64,000 bases of DNA from Niastella sp966211305 (GCA_966211305.1 CBIHPC010000002.1:1-64000); one strand, 5' to 3'; counted from the first letter of the stretch, positions 8,633-18,723 are shown. The notes: generated by a model from the letters alone, not told the origin. Program-made: numbers and translations.

Positions 8633-10207
8633 TTAATAATAAGGTATCGGTGCTTCTGCCAATTTTGGATTTGCTGTTAACTCCGTTGCCGGTATTTGTA
8701 ATGTAAATGAGCTCGCTGTTGCCGGAAGCACAGGCACGACAGGACCATTGGCATCTGGTGTAGCAACTCCGTTAGTATAATCGAAAAAAGCACGGTTTTG
8801 CGCATTTATAATAGACAACGCTTTTGCCGGCTTCCAATAAAAAAGCCTTACCATATCTCCCCAATATTGTCCTTCAAAAGCCAGTTCAATTCTTCTTTCG
8901 TTAATAAGCGCATCAAGGGTTATGGTTGAAAGCGGGTCAACACCTGCCCTGGTACGCACTTTGTTGTAATACAGCAAGGCTTCGGGATCTGAAGTGGTAG
9001 TATTGCTTCCCATAATAGCTTCGGCATATATCAAATACACATCGGCTAACCTTAACACAGCATCATCTTCAGGCGATGACCATAAATCCATAAGCGGCGA
9101 ACTGTTATCTACATCATTGCCAATAACGTGTTTTTTTATACTTGATCCGGTAGCCTTGTAACCACCATTCGCTGCATCCAATTCAGGATAGTGATCGCCG
9201 TTAACCATAAAGGTGGCTTTTCGTCTTACCGAATCTTTATCGGAATACAATAAATACAAATCGTAAGTAGGTTTCATAGAAGCCCATGCTCCAACTTTTT
9301 TGGGCATAAGAGCGGGGGTTGGCGCATAGTTATTGAACGTATTACCACCACCGTACCCGACGCCTGCCTGCCATTGAAACGCAAATAACACTTCCGGAAC
9401 ATCGTTATTTTGTGCTTTAAACAGGTCATAGTAACTTGTGAATAATGTCTTGCCGCTATTTTTGCACACATTTCCCGCATATTTTTTTGCACTGTCCAGG
9501 TAAGCCTGGTTGCGTGTGTCACTACCACCCAAACCAGCCATGGTTAAATACACTTTGCTCAGCATACCTTGTGCCGACCATGTAGTTACTCTGCCTGCAA
9601 CATCAGTAACAGGTAGGTTTTCTACTGCATAAGTAAGATCGTTGGTTACAAATTTGTACACATCCGATACAATAATGCGATTAAGCAGGGGCTGTTCGAT
9701 CAGCTTGCTGTTATCCTCCACAATAGGCACGGCGCCCCAATGCAACGCCAGATTAAAATAAGCATATCCCCGTATAAACCTTGCTTCGGCTATCGCCGCG
9801 TTTTTATCTGTTTCAGGAACCGTAGCGGGGGCATATTGTTGTATGCCGAGAATAGTATTGTTGCATTGGCCAATAAGGATGTATAATCCTGTCCATGCAT
9901 CTCTCACAAAACTGTTAGAAGCCGAAAGGTTTACTGCGAAAAGTTCATTATTATCAGTACCCTGGTATTGACCAGTAGTTCCATTTCCACTTAAAACATC
10001 GCCAAATTGTAAAATGCCATTATGATGCCACTGCCAAACGGAAGGCCCTCCGTAAAGGCTGGCAGTAGCCAATCTTATTTCTTTAGTAGATTGATAAAAA
10101 TTATTGGAAGCAATTTGAGATTGCGAAGGGCGGTTGAGAAAACTCTTTTTACATCCGGCTGCCACCAGCAATAGCAAAGGGATGAATAGTTTATTTATTG
10201 ATTTCAT
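8633..10207 (-). CDS. SusD-family glycan-binding lipoprotein (xyloglucan locus)
   Basis: Outer-membrane SusD/RagB lipoprotein that caps its SusC partner and captures oligosaccharides. I place the start at 10207, where MKSINKLFIPLLLLVAAGC forms a compact lipoprotein signal with Cys19. A longer reading from 10249 would add 14 residues that do not fit a signal peptide. Helical tetratricopeptide-like features are visible: AEARFIRGYAYFNLALHWGA is the conserved SusD helix, followed by DVYKFVTNDLTYAVENLP. The C-terminal half holds the RagB motifs LIYAEAIMGS, YYNKVRTRAGV and LINERRIELAFEGQYWGDMVRL. Length (524 aa) is normal. It follows susC1 after a 113-base gap that contains a perfect long hairpin, which could set the SusC:SusD ratio. 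Confidence 0.93.
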   Translation of the reverse strand: MKSINKLFIPLLLLVAAGCKKSFLNRPSQSQIASNNFYQSTKEIRLATASLYGGPSVWQWHHNGILQFGDVLSGNGTTGQYQGTDNNELFAVNLSASNSFVRDAWTGLYILIGQCNNTILGIQQYAPATVPETDKNAAIAEARFIRGYAYFNLALHWGAVPIVEDNSKLIEQPLLNRIIVSDVYKFVTNDLTYAVENLPVTDVAGRVTTWSAQGMLSKVYLTMAGLGGSDTRNQAYLDSAKKYAGNVCKNSGKTLFTSYYDLFKAQNNDVPEVLFAFQWQAGVGYGGGNTFNNYAPTPALMPKKVGAWASMKPTYDLYLLYSDKDSVRRKATFMVNGDHYPELDAANGGYKATGSSIKKHVIGNDVDNSSPLMDLWSSPEDDAVLRLADVYLIYAEAIMGSNTTTSDPEALLYYNKVRTRAGVDPLSTITLDALINERRIELAFEGQYWGDMVRLFYWKPAKALSIINAQNRAFFDYTNGVATPDANGPVVPVLPATASSFTLQIPATELTANPKLAEAPIPYY

Positions 10208-10245
10208 CTGAAAATATTTATTGTGTTTTGGCCAGATGGATCTTA

Positions 10246-10297
10246 CCATGACAAAATTTTCATTGTCCTGTATGTCTTAATGAAAATTTTGTCATGG
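10246..10297. promoter_or_regulatory. Perfect 19-bp-stem hairpin between susC1 and susD1
   Basis: Bases 10246-10264 and 10279-10297 are exact reverse complements (CCATGACAAAATTTTCATT), separated by a 14-base loop. The structure occupies most of the 113-base gap between susC1 (stop at 10321) and susD1 (start at 10207). In the minus-strand transcript it would form a very strong stem just upstream of the susD start. Plausible roles are partial termination, protection of the susC 3' end, or RNase processing. No poly-U run follows, so complete termination is unlikely. Confidence 0.75.
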
Positions 10298-10320
10298 ACG
10301 ATTCATATATTAATCGTTTT

Positions 10321-13300
10321 TTACTTTGTTAATTTCACATTTACTCCAATGGTATATACTCTTGATTGAGGATAATAACCTCCATCATAACCAGCCTCCA
10401 ATGGATTCCAGGAGCCAACTTCAGGATCCATACCCGTGTATTTTGTTATTGTAAATGCGTTGGATACATTAGCATATAACCGAAGTGAATGAATATGCGC
10501 TTTTGCCAGTATATTTTTAGGCAAAGAATACCCTACGGTAATGTTTTTACAACGGATAAATGAAGCATCTTCTAAAAACAAATCTGAAAAACGCAAATTT
10601 TCATTTGTATTGTCGTTTCTTAGGCTCATAACAGTGGTGTTGGGATTGGTGACATATACATTATTGAAATCATTTTTGTCACCAGCAGGGTCAATTAAAG
10701 CAGTTTTAGCGTAGTTTAATATCCCGGTAAAATAGTTGGTATTATTTAAAGGGTTCAATTGGTTAACCGGCAATTGATTAAACACTTTGTTGCCAACATT
10801 TCCACTAAAGAAAATGTTCAAATCAAAGCCTTTATAATTAAATGAGTTATTGAACCCAAACTGGAATTTTGGAAGTGGTGAACCTAAAAAGGTTTGGTCT
10901 CTTGTATCAATAATGCCATCGCCATTTAAGTCTTTAAACATACGGTCGCCATACCATATACCACCGCCTGCATTTGCAATTGGACGGGGGTCTCCTGCCT
11001 GGTCGGCTGGCAAAGCATGGTTTTTAAAATCATCGGCAGTAGCAAATATGCCATCATAAATATAGCCGTAAAATGAGCCAATAGGTTGGCCTACTACAGT
11101 TTTTGAGTTTCTCGAAACAAGGCTGGCATCGTCGCCGCCGGAACCTAAATACAATACTTTATTGATATTACGTGATACGGTAACATCAGTTTTCCATGTA
11201 AAATTTTTGTTTCTGATATTGGTGGTTCCTACTCTGATGTCAATTCCTTTATTGCTCATAGAGCCAACATTTACATAAGGCGCCTGCATTGCACCTGGCG
11301 ACCACCCGGCAGTAGTACCGGAATACGCAGGAAATGGTACTTTTAATAATAACCCATCGGTCTTACGATTGTAAACATCTATTGAAAAATTTAATCTCCA
11401 GTTAAAGAATGCACCATCTAATCCAATATTGCCATTTTTCGTTTGTTCCCATTTTACATTGGGATTGGGCAAATTGAATTGATACTGTGCTGTACCAGAC
11501 AAACCATTAGCAACTGTAGTAAGCTGTGTAACATAGGTGTTGGCAGGAATACCCTGATTATTGGTCAACCCATAGCCAAGGCGCAACTTTAATTCATTAA
11601 TGGCTGTAACGTGTGCCAAAAATTGCTCGTTGTTTATTTTCCAGGCAAATGCACCGGAAGTCGAAGCTGCCCATTTTTTATCCGTTGGAAATTTATCGGA
11701 ACCATCGTTACGCAGGTTAAACGTAAACAAGTATTTATCTACCCAATTAAAGTTAATACGTCCAAAATAAGATTCTGAGGCACCATTACCATAACCACCA
11801 TTATTTCTTGCAGTAGAAGGATCGCCGCTGGAAATAGATTGCACATTAGCCGAAGGGAAATCTGACCGGCTGGCAAAAACATTTGCCGATTTACTCATAT
11901 TACTCTCGTGTCCTAATAATACGTTTAGATTGTTCTTACCAAAAGATTTATTATAGGTAAGATAATTTCGTATGACGGTATAAATATTTTGTGAGGAGCT
12001 ATACAAAGATATAGTTGGATCAGGAGTAGTGTATTTTCCAAAAGTAGTTTGAGGCCGAAAGCTTTCATTTGAGGAAAAATCAAAATTGCCGGAAACCTCA
12101 TTCCTCAACGATAAATTTCTGGTAAAGTTCACTTCGGCATATGCGTTACCAAATACCTGATACCTGTAATTCATATTTTTATTAATAAGCGCCATGGCAA
12201 CCGGGTTTACCACAGGCTGCACCCATCCGGAATTATTAGTAACGCCCCCCCAGGTACCATCAACATTTTTTACAGGAATATCAGGGGTTAACCATAAAGC
12301 ACTGCTAATAACCGATGCACTAGAGCTATTTACATTTTCAACAACATTCGCTAATTGAAGGCTTGTACCTATTTTGAGCCAATCGGTTGTTTTATTGTCC
12401 AAATTCAACCGAACAGAATATCGCTTAAATTCAGAGCCAAGCGCAATACCATCCTGGTCAAAATATCCCAGGGAAAATAAGTATTGAGTTCTGGCATCAC
12501 CGCCGTTTATTGTAAGCGAATGATTTTGCATGGGTGCAGTGCCGAACAATTCATTTTGCCAATCGGTGCCTTTGCCCAAATATTTTGGGTTGGCAAATTC
12601 AGGCCTTTCATCAAAAGTCCACACAGCTGCTCTGTCGTTAATAAATGACGCAAGCTGTTGCAAATTAACAGTTGGAAGCTTTTTAGGTAGCTTCTGATAA
12701 CCATAATATCCGTCGTACGATATCTGAGGAGGTGCTACGCTGCCTCTTTTAGTAGTAATTACTATAACGCCATTGGTTGCCTGCGAGCCATATATGGCAG
12801 TGGCAGAAGCATCTTTTAATACGTCGATAGATTCAATTTCGGAAGGGTTAATGGCGTTGAGTGGGTTTGCGCCATTTCCAGGGTCGTTTGTTGGCGGAAT
12901 AATAACACCATCAATAACATACAATGGCGAATTAGAGCCACTAATGGAAGATACACCGTGTATTTGAATAGATACACCGCCACCAGGTTGCCCCGAGATC
13001 TGCTGCACCGCTACACCCGCCACTTTTCCCTGTAAAGCCTGGTCGAATGTTGCAGGTGATGTTTTGCGGAGCTCGGAACCGGAAACAGAGGATATACCGC
13101 CGGTAAGGTCCTTTCTTTTCGCTCTTCCATAACCAATTACTACCACGTCATCTAATTGTAAAGCAACTTCACTGAGCTTCACCTTAATGGATTTGCTTTT
13201 TCCGATAACAATTTCCTTTTTAATATATCCTATGATCGTAACAACCAGCACATCGCCAGTTGACGCATCGATACTAAACCTTCCGGCATCATCCGCTACC

Positions 13301-13479
13301 GTGAAACGATCGGTGCCTTTTAAGGTAATCGTTGCTCCCGGAACCGGGGCGTTTCGTTGATTGATAATTGTACCTTTTACTTTTTCAGTTTGTGAATAAG
13401 CAGTTGTGCTTAGCAAGAGTAAGGGGAATAGCCCCCAAAGCAGCATTAGTCGCAAGCGAATCGTTTTGGTTGAATACAT
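10321..13479 (-). CDS. SusC-family TonB-dependent transporter (xyloglucan locus)
   Basis: A 1052-residue outer-membrane importer. The signal peptide ends at TTAYSQ. Residues ~33-115 form a carboxypeptidase-D-like domain (VKGTIINQRNAPVPGATITL) typical of SusC. The segment LDDVVVIGYGRAKRKDLTGG leads into the plug domain (about 125-245), with PLYVIDGV, IESIDVLKDASATAIYGSQA and NGVIVITTKRG. The rest is the 22-stranded barrel, ending in the aromatic-rich strand YPQSRVYTIGVNVKLTK. It would bring oligosaccharides released by GH5 or GH74 into the periplasm with energy from TonB. It starts only 19 bases after the GH31 stub's stop codon, so its transcript may begin upstream of that stub. All expected SusC regions are present. 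Confidence 0.95.
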   Translation of the reverse strand: MYSTKTIRLRLMLLWGLFPLLLLSTTAYSQTEKVKGTIINQRNAPVPGATITLKGTDRFTVADDAGRFSIDASTGDVLVVTIIGYIKKEIVIGKSKSIKVKLSEVALQLDDVVVIGYGRAKRKDLTGGISSVSGSELRKTSPATFDQALQGKVAGVAVQQISGQPGGGVSIQIHGVSSISGSNSPLYVIDGVIIPPTNDPGNGANPLNAINPSEIESIDVLKDASATAIYGSQATNGVIVITTKRGSVAPPQISYDGYYGYQKLPKKLPTVNLQQLASFINDRAAVWTFDERPEFANPKYLGKGTDWQNELFGTAPMQNHSLTINGGDARTQYLFSLGYFDQDGIALGSEFKRYSVRLNLDNKTTDWLKIGTSLQLANVVENVNSSSASVISSALWLTPDIPVKNVDGTWGGVTNNSGWVQPVVNPVAMALINKNMNYRYQVFGNAYAEVNFTRNLSLRNEVSGNFDFSSNESFRPQTTFGKYTTPDPTISLYSSSQNIYTVIRNYLTYNKSFGKNNLNVLLGHESNMSKSANVFASRSDFPSANVQSISSGDPSTARNNGGYGNGASESYFGRINFNWVDKYLFTFNLRNDGSDKFPTDKKWAASTSGAFAWKINNEQFLAHVTAINELKLRLGYGLTNNQGIPANTYVTQLTTVANGLSGTAQYQFNLPNPNVKWEQTKNGNIGLDGAFFNWRLNFSIDVYNRKTDGLLLKVPFPAYSGTTAGWSPGAMQAPYVNVGSMSNKGIDIRVGTTNIRNKNFTWKTDVTVSRNINKVLYLGSGGDDASLVSRNSKTVVGQPIGSFYGYIYDGIFATADDFKNHALPADQAGDPRPIANAGGGIWYGDRMFKDLNGDGIIDTRDQTFLGSPLPKFQFGFNNSFNYKGFDLNIFFSGNVGNKVFNQLPVNQLNPLNNTNYFTGILNYAKTALIDPAGDKNDFNNVYVTNPNTTVMSLRNDNTNENLRFSDLFLEDASFIRCKNITVGYSLPKNILAKAHIHSLRLYANVSNAFTITKYTGMDPEVGSWNPLEAGYDGGYYPQSRVYTIGVNVKLTK

Positions 13480-13498
13480 GTTTGAATATTTAAATTGA

Positions 13499-14368
13499 CT
13501 ATAATTTCACTTCTATGTTTCCTTCCCAGGTAACCATACCTGTGGCCGGCGTAAACGTTGCAGGAAGCTGGATCTTTGAGTCGCCAGAAAACTCCATATT
13601 GATCGTTTCTTCCGCTCTTTCAGTAATTATTTCCTGTGCTTTTTCTTTATTATTGGCATAAGAAGCAGTCAACCATCCCGGCTCGCCCTTTTTTGAAAAA
13701 AGCTGCAATGCAGAAAGCTGAAGATACGGCCGTACGTCGCCTGCTTTTGTAAGCGAATAATTATCCCAGAGTATTCCGTAATTATTACCTGATACCAGGA
13801 ATGGGATCGCCACCTCGGTATTGTTCTGGAAGAAGGTAACCTGCTGGTCCCTGTAGTTCAGGATACCATCCTGGTGCTGCCCAAGGCCATACCATGCATC
13901 ATCTTCGGTAGTTTGAAATGTTTGAGTGAGGTGATAATGGCGCCTGCCATCAAAAATGGCGGGCTGAAAACTCCGTCCGCCTGTTGGTTTTTCTATTAGT
14001 ATCTTTTTACCGCTATTATCGCGAAAAGTAACGGCCCCTGTTTTCAGGTCAACAACGGCGGTCAGCTTTTTTGTTTTGAGCGTGAGGCTATCTTTAGTTG
14101 GAATAACGTTCCAGAAAATGTCAGGTCTTTTATTGTAAACGGTAATAAGGCTTTGAGCAGGCGCTAGTTCTTTTCCCGGGACTGCTGTAACTCTGATAAT
14201 ATTATCTGATATAACTTCGAGTTTAACGGCATTGGAAGTACCGGTAAATGCGGGGTCGGTAAAAACAATTACGCCGTCCTTTGTTCGAATGTAAGATGGA
14301 GGCGCTGCCAATAAGTCATTAAAAGCAAAAGCACTGAGCATGCCAAGCAATAGCAGAGATCTTTTCAT
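13499..14368 (-). pseudogene. Truncated GH31 (alpha-xylosidase-type), N-terminal part only
   Basis: I start at ATG 14368 (MKRSLLLLGMLSAFAFNDLL), giving a clean signal peptide; an upstream TTG at 14377 would add three residues. The 289 residues match the N-terminal galactose-mutarotase-like domain of Bacteroidota GH31 alpha-xylosidases, including WYGLGQHQDGILNYR, NTEVAIPFLVSGNNYGILWD and GEPGWLTASYANNKEKAQE. Reading stops right after VTWEGNIEVKL, the start of the PA14-like insert in those enzymes. The whole (beta/alpha)8 catalytic domain, about 650 residues including nucleophile and acid, is absent, and susC1 begins 19 bases later. A deletion joining mid-GH31 to the susC leader explains this. 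The stub cannot hydrolyse glycosides. The xyloglucan locus therefore lacks a visible alpha-xylosidase. Confidence 0.85.
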
Positions 14369-14370
14369 AT

Positions 14371-14459
14371 ACAGCAATCTTTGGTCTAAATGATTGCTGT
14401 AAAACTATTGCTGTCGAATGAAAACATTGGCCCCAAATAGTGCAAATCATGACCGAAAT
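14371..14459. promoter_or_regulatory. Candidate operator region upstream of the xyloglucan PUL operon
   Basis: The gap between HTCS1 and the GH31 stub holds repeated short elements. The octamer ACAGCAAT/ATTGCTGT occurs three times: inverted at 14371-14378, direct at 14393-14400 and 14407-14414. The first two lie within a 9-base perfect dyad (14371-14379 / 14392-14400). Farther upstream, G.CC.AAAT is repeated at 14430-14438 and 14451-14459, exactly 21 bases apart. AraC-type output domains usually bind direct repeats about two helical turns apart, so the 21-base pair is a candidate HTCS1 site. This is inference from spacing; no promoter boxes were clearly recognised. Confidence 0.35.
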
Positions 14460-14510
14460 TGTGCTGTTCAATTGATCTTCAATAACTTGAAAAAATGGGC
14501 GGAAGAACTT

Positions 14511-17500
14511 TCAAACATCTTTTTCCTTTTTGTTGGCAACATACTGCGAAGGCAGCACCTTGAATTCTTCTTTAAAAAATTTTGCAAAATTACTTGGTTT
14601 GTTGAATCCCACTTCATAGGCAACTTCGGCAACTGACATTCCGCTTTTTTCTAATAATTGCGCAGCCCTTTTCAAGCGGATCGAACGGATAAACTCAATG
14701 GGCGCTTTGCCGGTCAATGAACCAATTTTTCTATATAAGGTTGAACGTTCCATATGCATGTCACGACTGAAATCCTCTACCGAAAACTCGGGGTTATCCA
14801 TGTTTTTTTCAACTACTTCCAACGCCTGTTGCAGGAACTTTTCGTCAACAGATGTTATTGTTACCTCTGCCGGGTTGACCTCAATTTGCTTCTGGAACCT
14901 TTTCTGCAATAATTTTTGCTGGATCAATAAATTCCTGATGCGGGAAGCCAGTATTTCAAAAGTGAAAGGCTTGGTAATGTAATCATTCACCCCCACCTTC
15001 AAACCCTCCAGTTGTTTTTCCTCGCTTCCCATGGCTGTAAGCAGAATGACAGGAATATGGGCAGTAAGCGTTTCGGTTTTAATTTTCCGGGCCAGTTGAA
15101 CTCCATCCATCAAAGGCATCATAATGTCGCTTACCACAAGGTCGGGATACAGTTGTTTTACTTTTTCCCAGCCTTCTTTTCCATTCGTGGCTTCTTCAAC
15201 ATGATATTGAGCTTTCAAATTGTCTTTTAAATAAAAGCGCAGGTCTTCATTATCTTCTACGATCAAGATCGTTTTCTTCTTACCGCTCTTTACGCTATCT
15301 TCTACTATTATTTGTTCACCATCTTCTACCGCTGTTGGGATAGTAGTTCGGGCCATAGATTCATAGATCTTTTTTGCAGGCAGTAAAACGGTGAAACTGG
15401 AGCCTTTATCGGGTTCGCTTTTTACGGTTATGATGCCATTGTGGAGTTTTACAAATTCTTTCGTAATAGCCAGACCAATACCGGTTCCCTGGTTCACCAT
15501 GCTTTCCGGTACATCTGTCTGAAAGAATCGTTCAAAAATTTTTTCCTGCATACCGGCAGGAATTCCAATACCTGTATCTTTTATTTCGATGGCCAGGGTG
15601 CCTTCGTTCTCATTATTGGCAGGGGGATTATAGGTGAGGTTGACGCTCACCGCTCCATTGTCATGTGTGTATTTAAAAGCATTGGAAAGCAGGTTGAAGA
15701 AAATCTTTTCAATCTTATCCTTATCAAAATAAATTTCAAGATTATCAACATTGGCGGAGAATGAAAATTGAATTCCTTTTTTTTCTGCGATATCAATAAA
15801 AGAGTGACTTATATCCTTGCTGAACCTGATTATGTCGCCTATTGAGGGATGCAACTTTACTTCCTGCACCTCCATTTTTCTGAAATCCAGTAATTGGTTT
15901 ACCAGGCTTAGTAAACGTTTGGCATTGCGCTGAATAAGATTTAACTGCTCTCTTTGTTCTTCATCCCCGGTATGTTTAATGATCTTATCTAATGGTGCAA
16001 TAATCAGGCTTAACGGCGTGCGAAATTCATGACTTACATTAGTAAAGAACTTTGTCTTTAGCCGTTCCAGGGCATGTGCTTGCTGCACTTCGTACCGCAT
16101 GTGAATTCTGTCCAGTGTAATGCGCCGGGCAAGCAAAAACAATCCTGCTACGATCAACGCATAAATAATATATGCAATATTCGTTCGCCAAAATGGTGGT
16201 TCAATATTGATCTGCAAACTCTTTTCATCACTCCAAACACCATCCCTGTTTAAAACCTTTACTTTAAAAGTGTAATGGCCGGGACCAATGTTTGTGTAGG
16301 TAGCTCTTCTCGGGTTTCCATCGGCATACAACCAGTCTGAATTAAATCCCTCCAGCATGTATGCATATTTATCCTGGATGCTATGGCCAAAATCAAGCGA
16401 AGCAAACTCAATGGAAAAAACATTTTCCTTATATTTTAATCCAATACTTTGAAGCCTTGATAATGACTGTTGCAGCAGCACACGGTTATTGATCAACTCC
16501 CCGGGTACTACGCTTTTACTTAATATCTGCAAACCAGTGAAAACAATTTTAGGGCGATAAACAGGTTGTAGAATTTTATCAGGATTAATAATATTAAAAC
16601 CGGAAGGGCCGCCGAAGATCAGTTCGCCAGCCCGGGTTTTGAGGGCGGCGTTATCAGTGAATTCCCGGTTCTGCAGATTGTTTGCGTCATCATAACTAAT
16701 GATAGAAAAAACAAGGCCGGCTTTGCCTTGTTTTGGAATGGCATTACAAAGTCCGTTAGGGGTGGAAATCCAAAGCGTTTGATGGTTATCTTCAAGAATA
16801 TTCAATATCATATTATCGGGCAGGCCATCAGCTATAGTGAAAATTTGAAATTGTTTTGTCTTTTCATCAAACAAATTCAATCCCTCCCGGGTACCCGCCC
16901 AAATTCTACCATTACTGTCTTCCAAAAAACAGTGAATATTATTATTGCTTAAATGGCCTTTATTTTTTGACTGCTGATAAAAAACCTGGGTTGTTTTGCC
17001 CTTTTCAAAGACTACGATACCACCGGTAGACCCGACCCATAGGTTTCCTTTCTTATCCTGCAAAATAGCTGAAATATAGTTGAATGGCGCAAGGTCTGGT
17101 AGTGCGCCCCTATACCGGACATGTTCAAAGCGATTCGTTTCCCTGTTTAAAATATCTAATCCGCCACCTAATGTACCAATCCATAGATGCTGTTCCCGAT
17201 CTTCAAATATTTCCCACACATTATTATTTGCCAGGCTTGATGAATCACTATCACTATGCCTGTAGTGTTTGAACTTTTTTCCATCGAAGCTGTTGAGACC
17301 GCCATAATATGTCCCTATCCAGAGAACATTCTCATGGTCGATACACATGCTTACAATTATGTTATTGCTCAGGCTGTTTTTATTGTTTGGATCGTGCAGG
17401 TATTGTTTAAATGTATTTTGCTTCCTGTCAAAAAAAATCAATCCGCCGCCATTGGTCCCAATCCAGAGATTACCGGAACTATCTTCAACAAACCGGTTGA

Positions 17501-18596
17501 CATCGTCGTATGGAAGGCTCTTTATATTTGATTCCATGTGACGATAAAGCGGGAAAAGTACCATGTTACTATTTAGATAACTAATGCCCTGTTTAGCAGA
17601 ACCCAGCCAGATAATGCCCTCATTATCCTTATACATTGTCCTAATACTGTTCTGGCCGAGGCTCCGCGGATCTTTGGGGTCATTGAGAAGATAACGGATA
17701 CTGAAGTTGTTTTTTTTATCAATCAGGTTTACACCGCCATGATCCGTTGCCACCCAAATCAGGCCCTTGTTATCCTGAACAACCTGACTCACGAGGTTTG
17801 AATTCAGCCTTGTTGGAAATGAATTTTCATTAAACTGTCTGATCGAATAATCCTCCGGATGAAAAAGAAAAACGCCACTATTGAGGGCCCATAGCCAGAT
17901 ATCGCCATCAGTATCTATAAAAAGGTTAAATGGATTATTTTCTTTGTTCAGATTTTGGATCACTGTACTGGAGAAAATGATCTTGTTTGAATTCATATCA
18001 TACTCCTGTAAAAATCCATTCCGGGACACGAGCCATAATTTCCCATCTTTCGTTTCTTTAATAGCACTAATTCTATCCAAACTGTTGACAGGGAGGTGCT
18101 GCCTTAAAGATTTTGCTTTTTTATCTGTACCTGACCAGGAGTATAGCTCAAGATTGTCGTACAAAAACCAATATCGGCCATTGTTTCCTTTTACGATATT
18201 GCTGACCGCACCGGCAGGCAGACCGAGCGTTTGCAAATAGCCATTAATATCTGCATCGAATTTTTCAGTAGACGAATTATAAATACAGACTCCCCCCATT
18301 GTCGATACCCACATCTGTCCACCGGGAAGCTCATAGAGAGACAGAATACTGTTATCAAGCAGCGAAGTGCTGTCATTGTAATTTTTACGAAATACCCTGT
18401 AGGAATAACCATCATAGCGGTTGAGGCCAGACATGGTGCCAAACCATAAGAAACCGTCCTGGTCTTTTAGTATAGCATTCACCACGTTATTTGAAAGACC
18501 GGTATAAGTATCTAATTTGGAAAAATTATAACGCTCATTTTGAGCAAAAACAGAAAGTGCCTGTAACAGTAAAACTACCCAAATAAGCAAACGCAT
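14511..18596 (-). CDS. Hybrid two-component system sensor/regulator HTCS1 (xyloglucan PUL)
   Basis: Single-polypeptide sensor and transcription factor of the HTCS type. I place the start at 18596 (MRLLIWVVLLLQALSVFAQ, signal peptide), because the 34 extra residues from 18698 do not form one. Residues ~20-710 are periplasmic Reg_prop beta-propeller repeats (GFLWFGTMSGLNRYDG, NLWIGTNGGGL, LWIGTLGGGL). A Y_Y_Y domain (YAYMLEGFNSDWLYADG) follows, then a membrane helix at ~807-824. The HisKA phospho-acceptor is His856 (FFTNVSHEFRTP), followed by a HATPase domain with DTGIGIP. The receiver phospho-acceptor is Asp1157 (VVSDIMMPLMDG), and an AraC HTH ends the protein (VEDFSRDMHMERSTLYRKIG, AEVAYEVGFNKPSNF). 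It would bind an oligosaccharide in the periplasm and activate the adjacent PUL, which begins 142 bases downstream. Confidence 0.93.
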   Translation of the reverse strand: MRLLIWVVLLLQALSVFAQNERYNFSKLDTYTGLSNNVVNAILKDQDGFLWFGTMSGLNRYDGYSYRVFRKNYNDSTSLLDNSILSLYELPGGQMWVSTMGGVCIYNSSTEKFDADINGYLQTLGLPAGAVSNIVKGNNGRYWFLYDNLELYSWSGTDKKAKSLRQHLPVNSLDRISAIKETKDGKLWLVSRNGFLQEYDMNSNKIIFSSTVIQNLNKENNPFNLFIDTDGDIWLWALNSGVFLFHPEDYSIRQFNENSFPTRLNSNLVSQVVQDNKGLIWVATDHGGVNLIDKKNNFSIRYLLNDPKDPRSLGQNSIRTMYKDNEGIIWLGSAKQGISYLNSNMVLFPLYRHMESNIKSLPYDDVNRFVEDSSGNLWIGTNGGGLIFFDRKQNTFKQYLHDPNNKNSLSNNIIVSMCIDHENVLWIGTYYGGLNSFDGKKFKHYRHSDSDSSSLANNNVWEIFEDREQHLWIGTLGGGLDILNRETNRFEHVRYRGALPDLAPFNYISAILQDKKGNLWVGSTGGIVVFEKGKTTQVFYQQSKNKGHLSNNNIHCFLEDSNGRIWAGTREGLNLFDEKTKQFQIFTIADGLPDNMILNILEDNHQTLWISTPNGLCNAIPKQGKAGLVFSIISYDDANNLQNREFTDNAALKTRAGELIFGGPSGFNIINPDKILQPVYRPKIVFTGLQILSKSVVPGELINNRVLLQQSLSRLQSIGLKYKENVFSIEFASLDFGHSIQDKYAYMLEGFNSDWLYADGNPRRATYTNIGPGHYTFKVKVLNRDGVWSDEKSLQINIEPPFWRTNIAYIIYALIVAGLFLLARRITLDRIHMRYEVQQAHALERLKTKFFTNVSHEFRTPLSLIIAPLDKIIKHTGDEEQREQLNLIQRNAKRLLSLVNQLLDFRKMEVQEVKLHPSIGDIIRFSKDISHSFIDIAEKKGIQFSFSANVDNLEIYFDKDKIEKIFFNLLSNAFKYTHDNGAVSVNLTYNPPANNENEGTLAIEIKDTGIGIPAGMQEKIFERFFQTDVPESMVNQGTGIGLAITKEFVKLHNGIITVKSEPDKGSSFTVLLPAKKIYESMARTTIPTAVEDGEQIIVEDSVKSGKKKTILIVEDNEDLRFYLKDNLKAQYHVEEATNGKEGWEKVKQLYPDLVVSDIMMPLMDGVQLARKIKTETLTAHIPVILLTAMGSEEKQLEGLKVGVNDYITKPFTFEILASRIRNLLIQQKLLQKRFQKQIEVNPAEVTITSVDEKFLQQALEVVEKNMDNPEFSVEDFSRDMHMERSTLYRKIGSLTGKAPIEFIRSIRLKRAAQLLEKSGMSVAEVAYEVGFNKPSNFAKFFKEEFKVLPSQYVANKKEKDV

Positions 18597-18723
18597 CACA
18601 TCAGGTTTAATTTGGGAAAACTTCGCACCTGGCAACATAGATTCCGGTTCATAAGCCAATAATATATTAAGTAAAGTTAATAAAAATGAATGTATCAATT
18701 TACGCCATTGTTAACTTAGGAGA

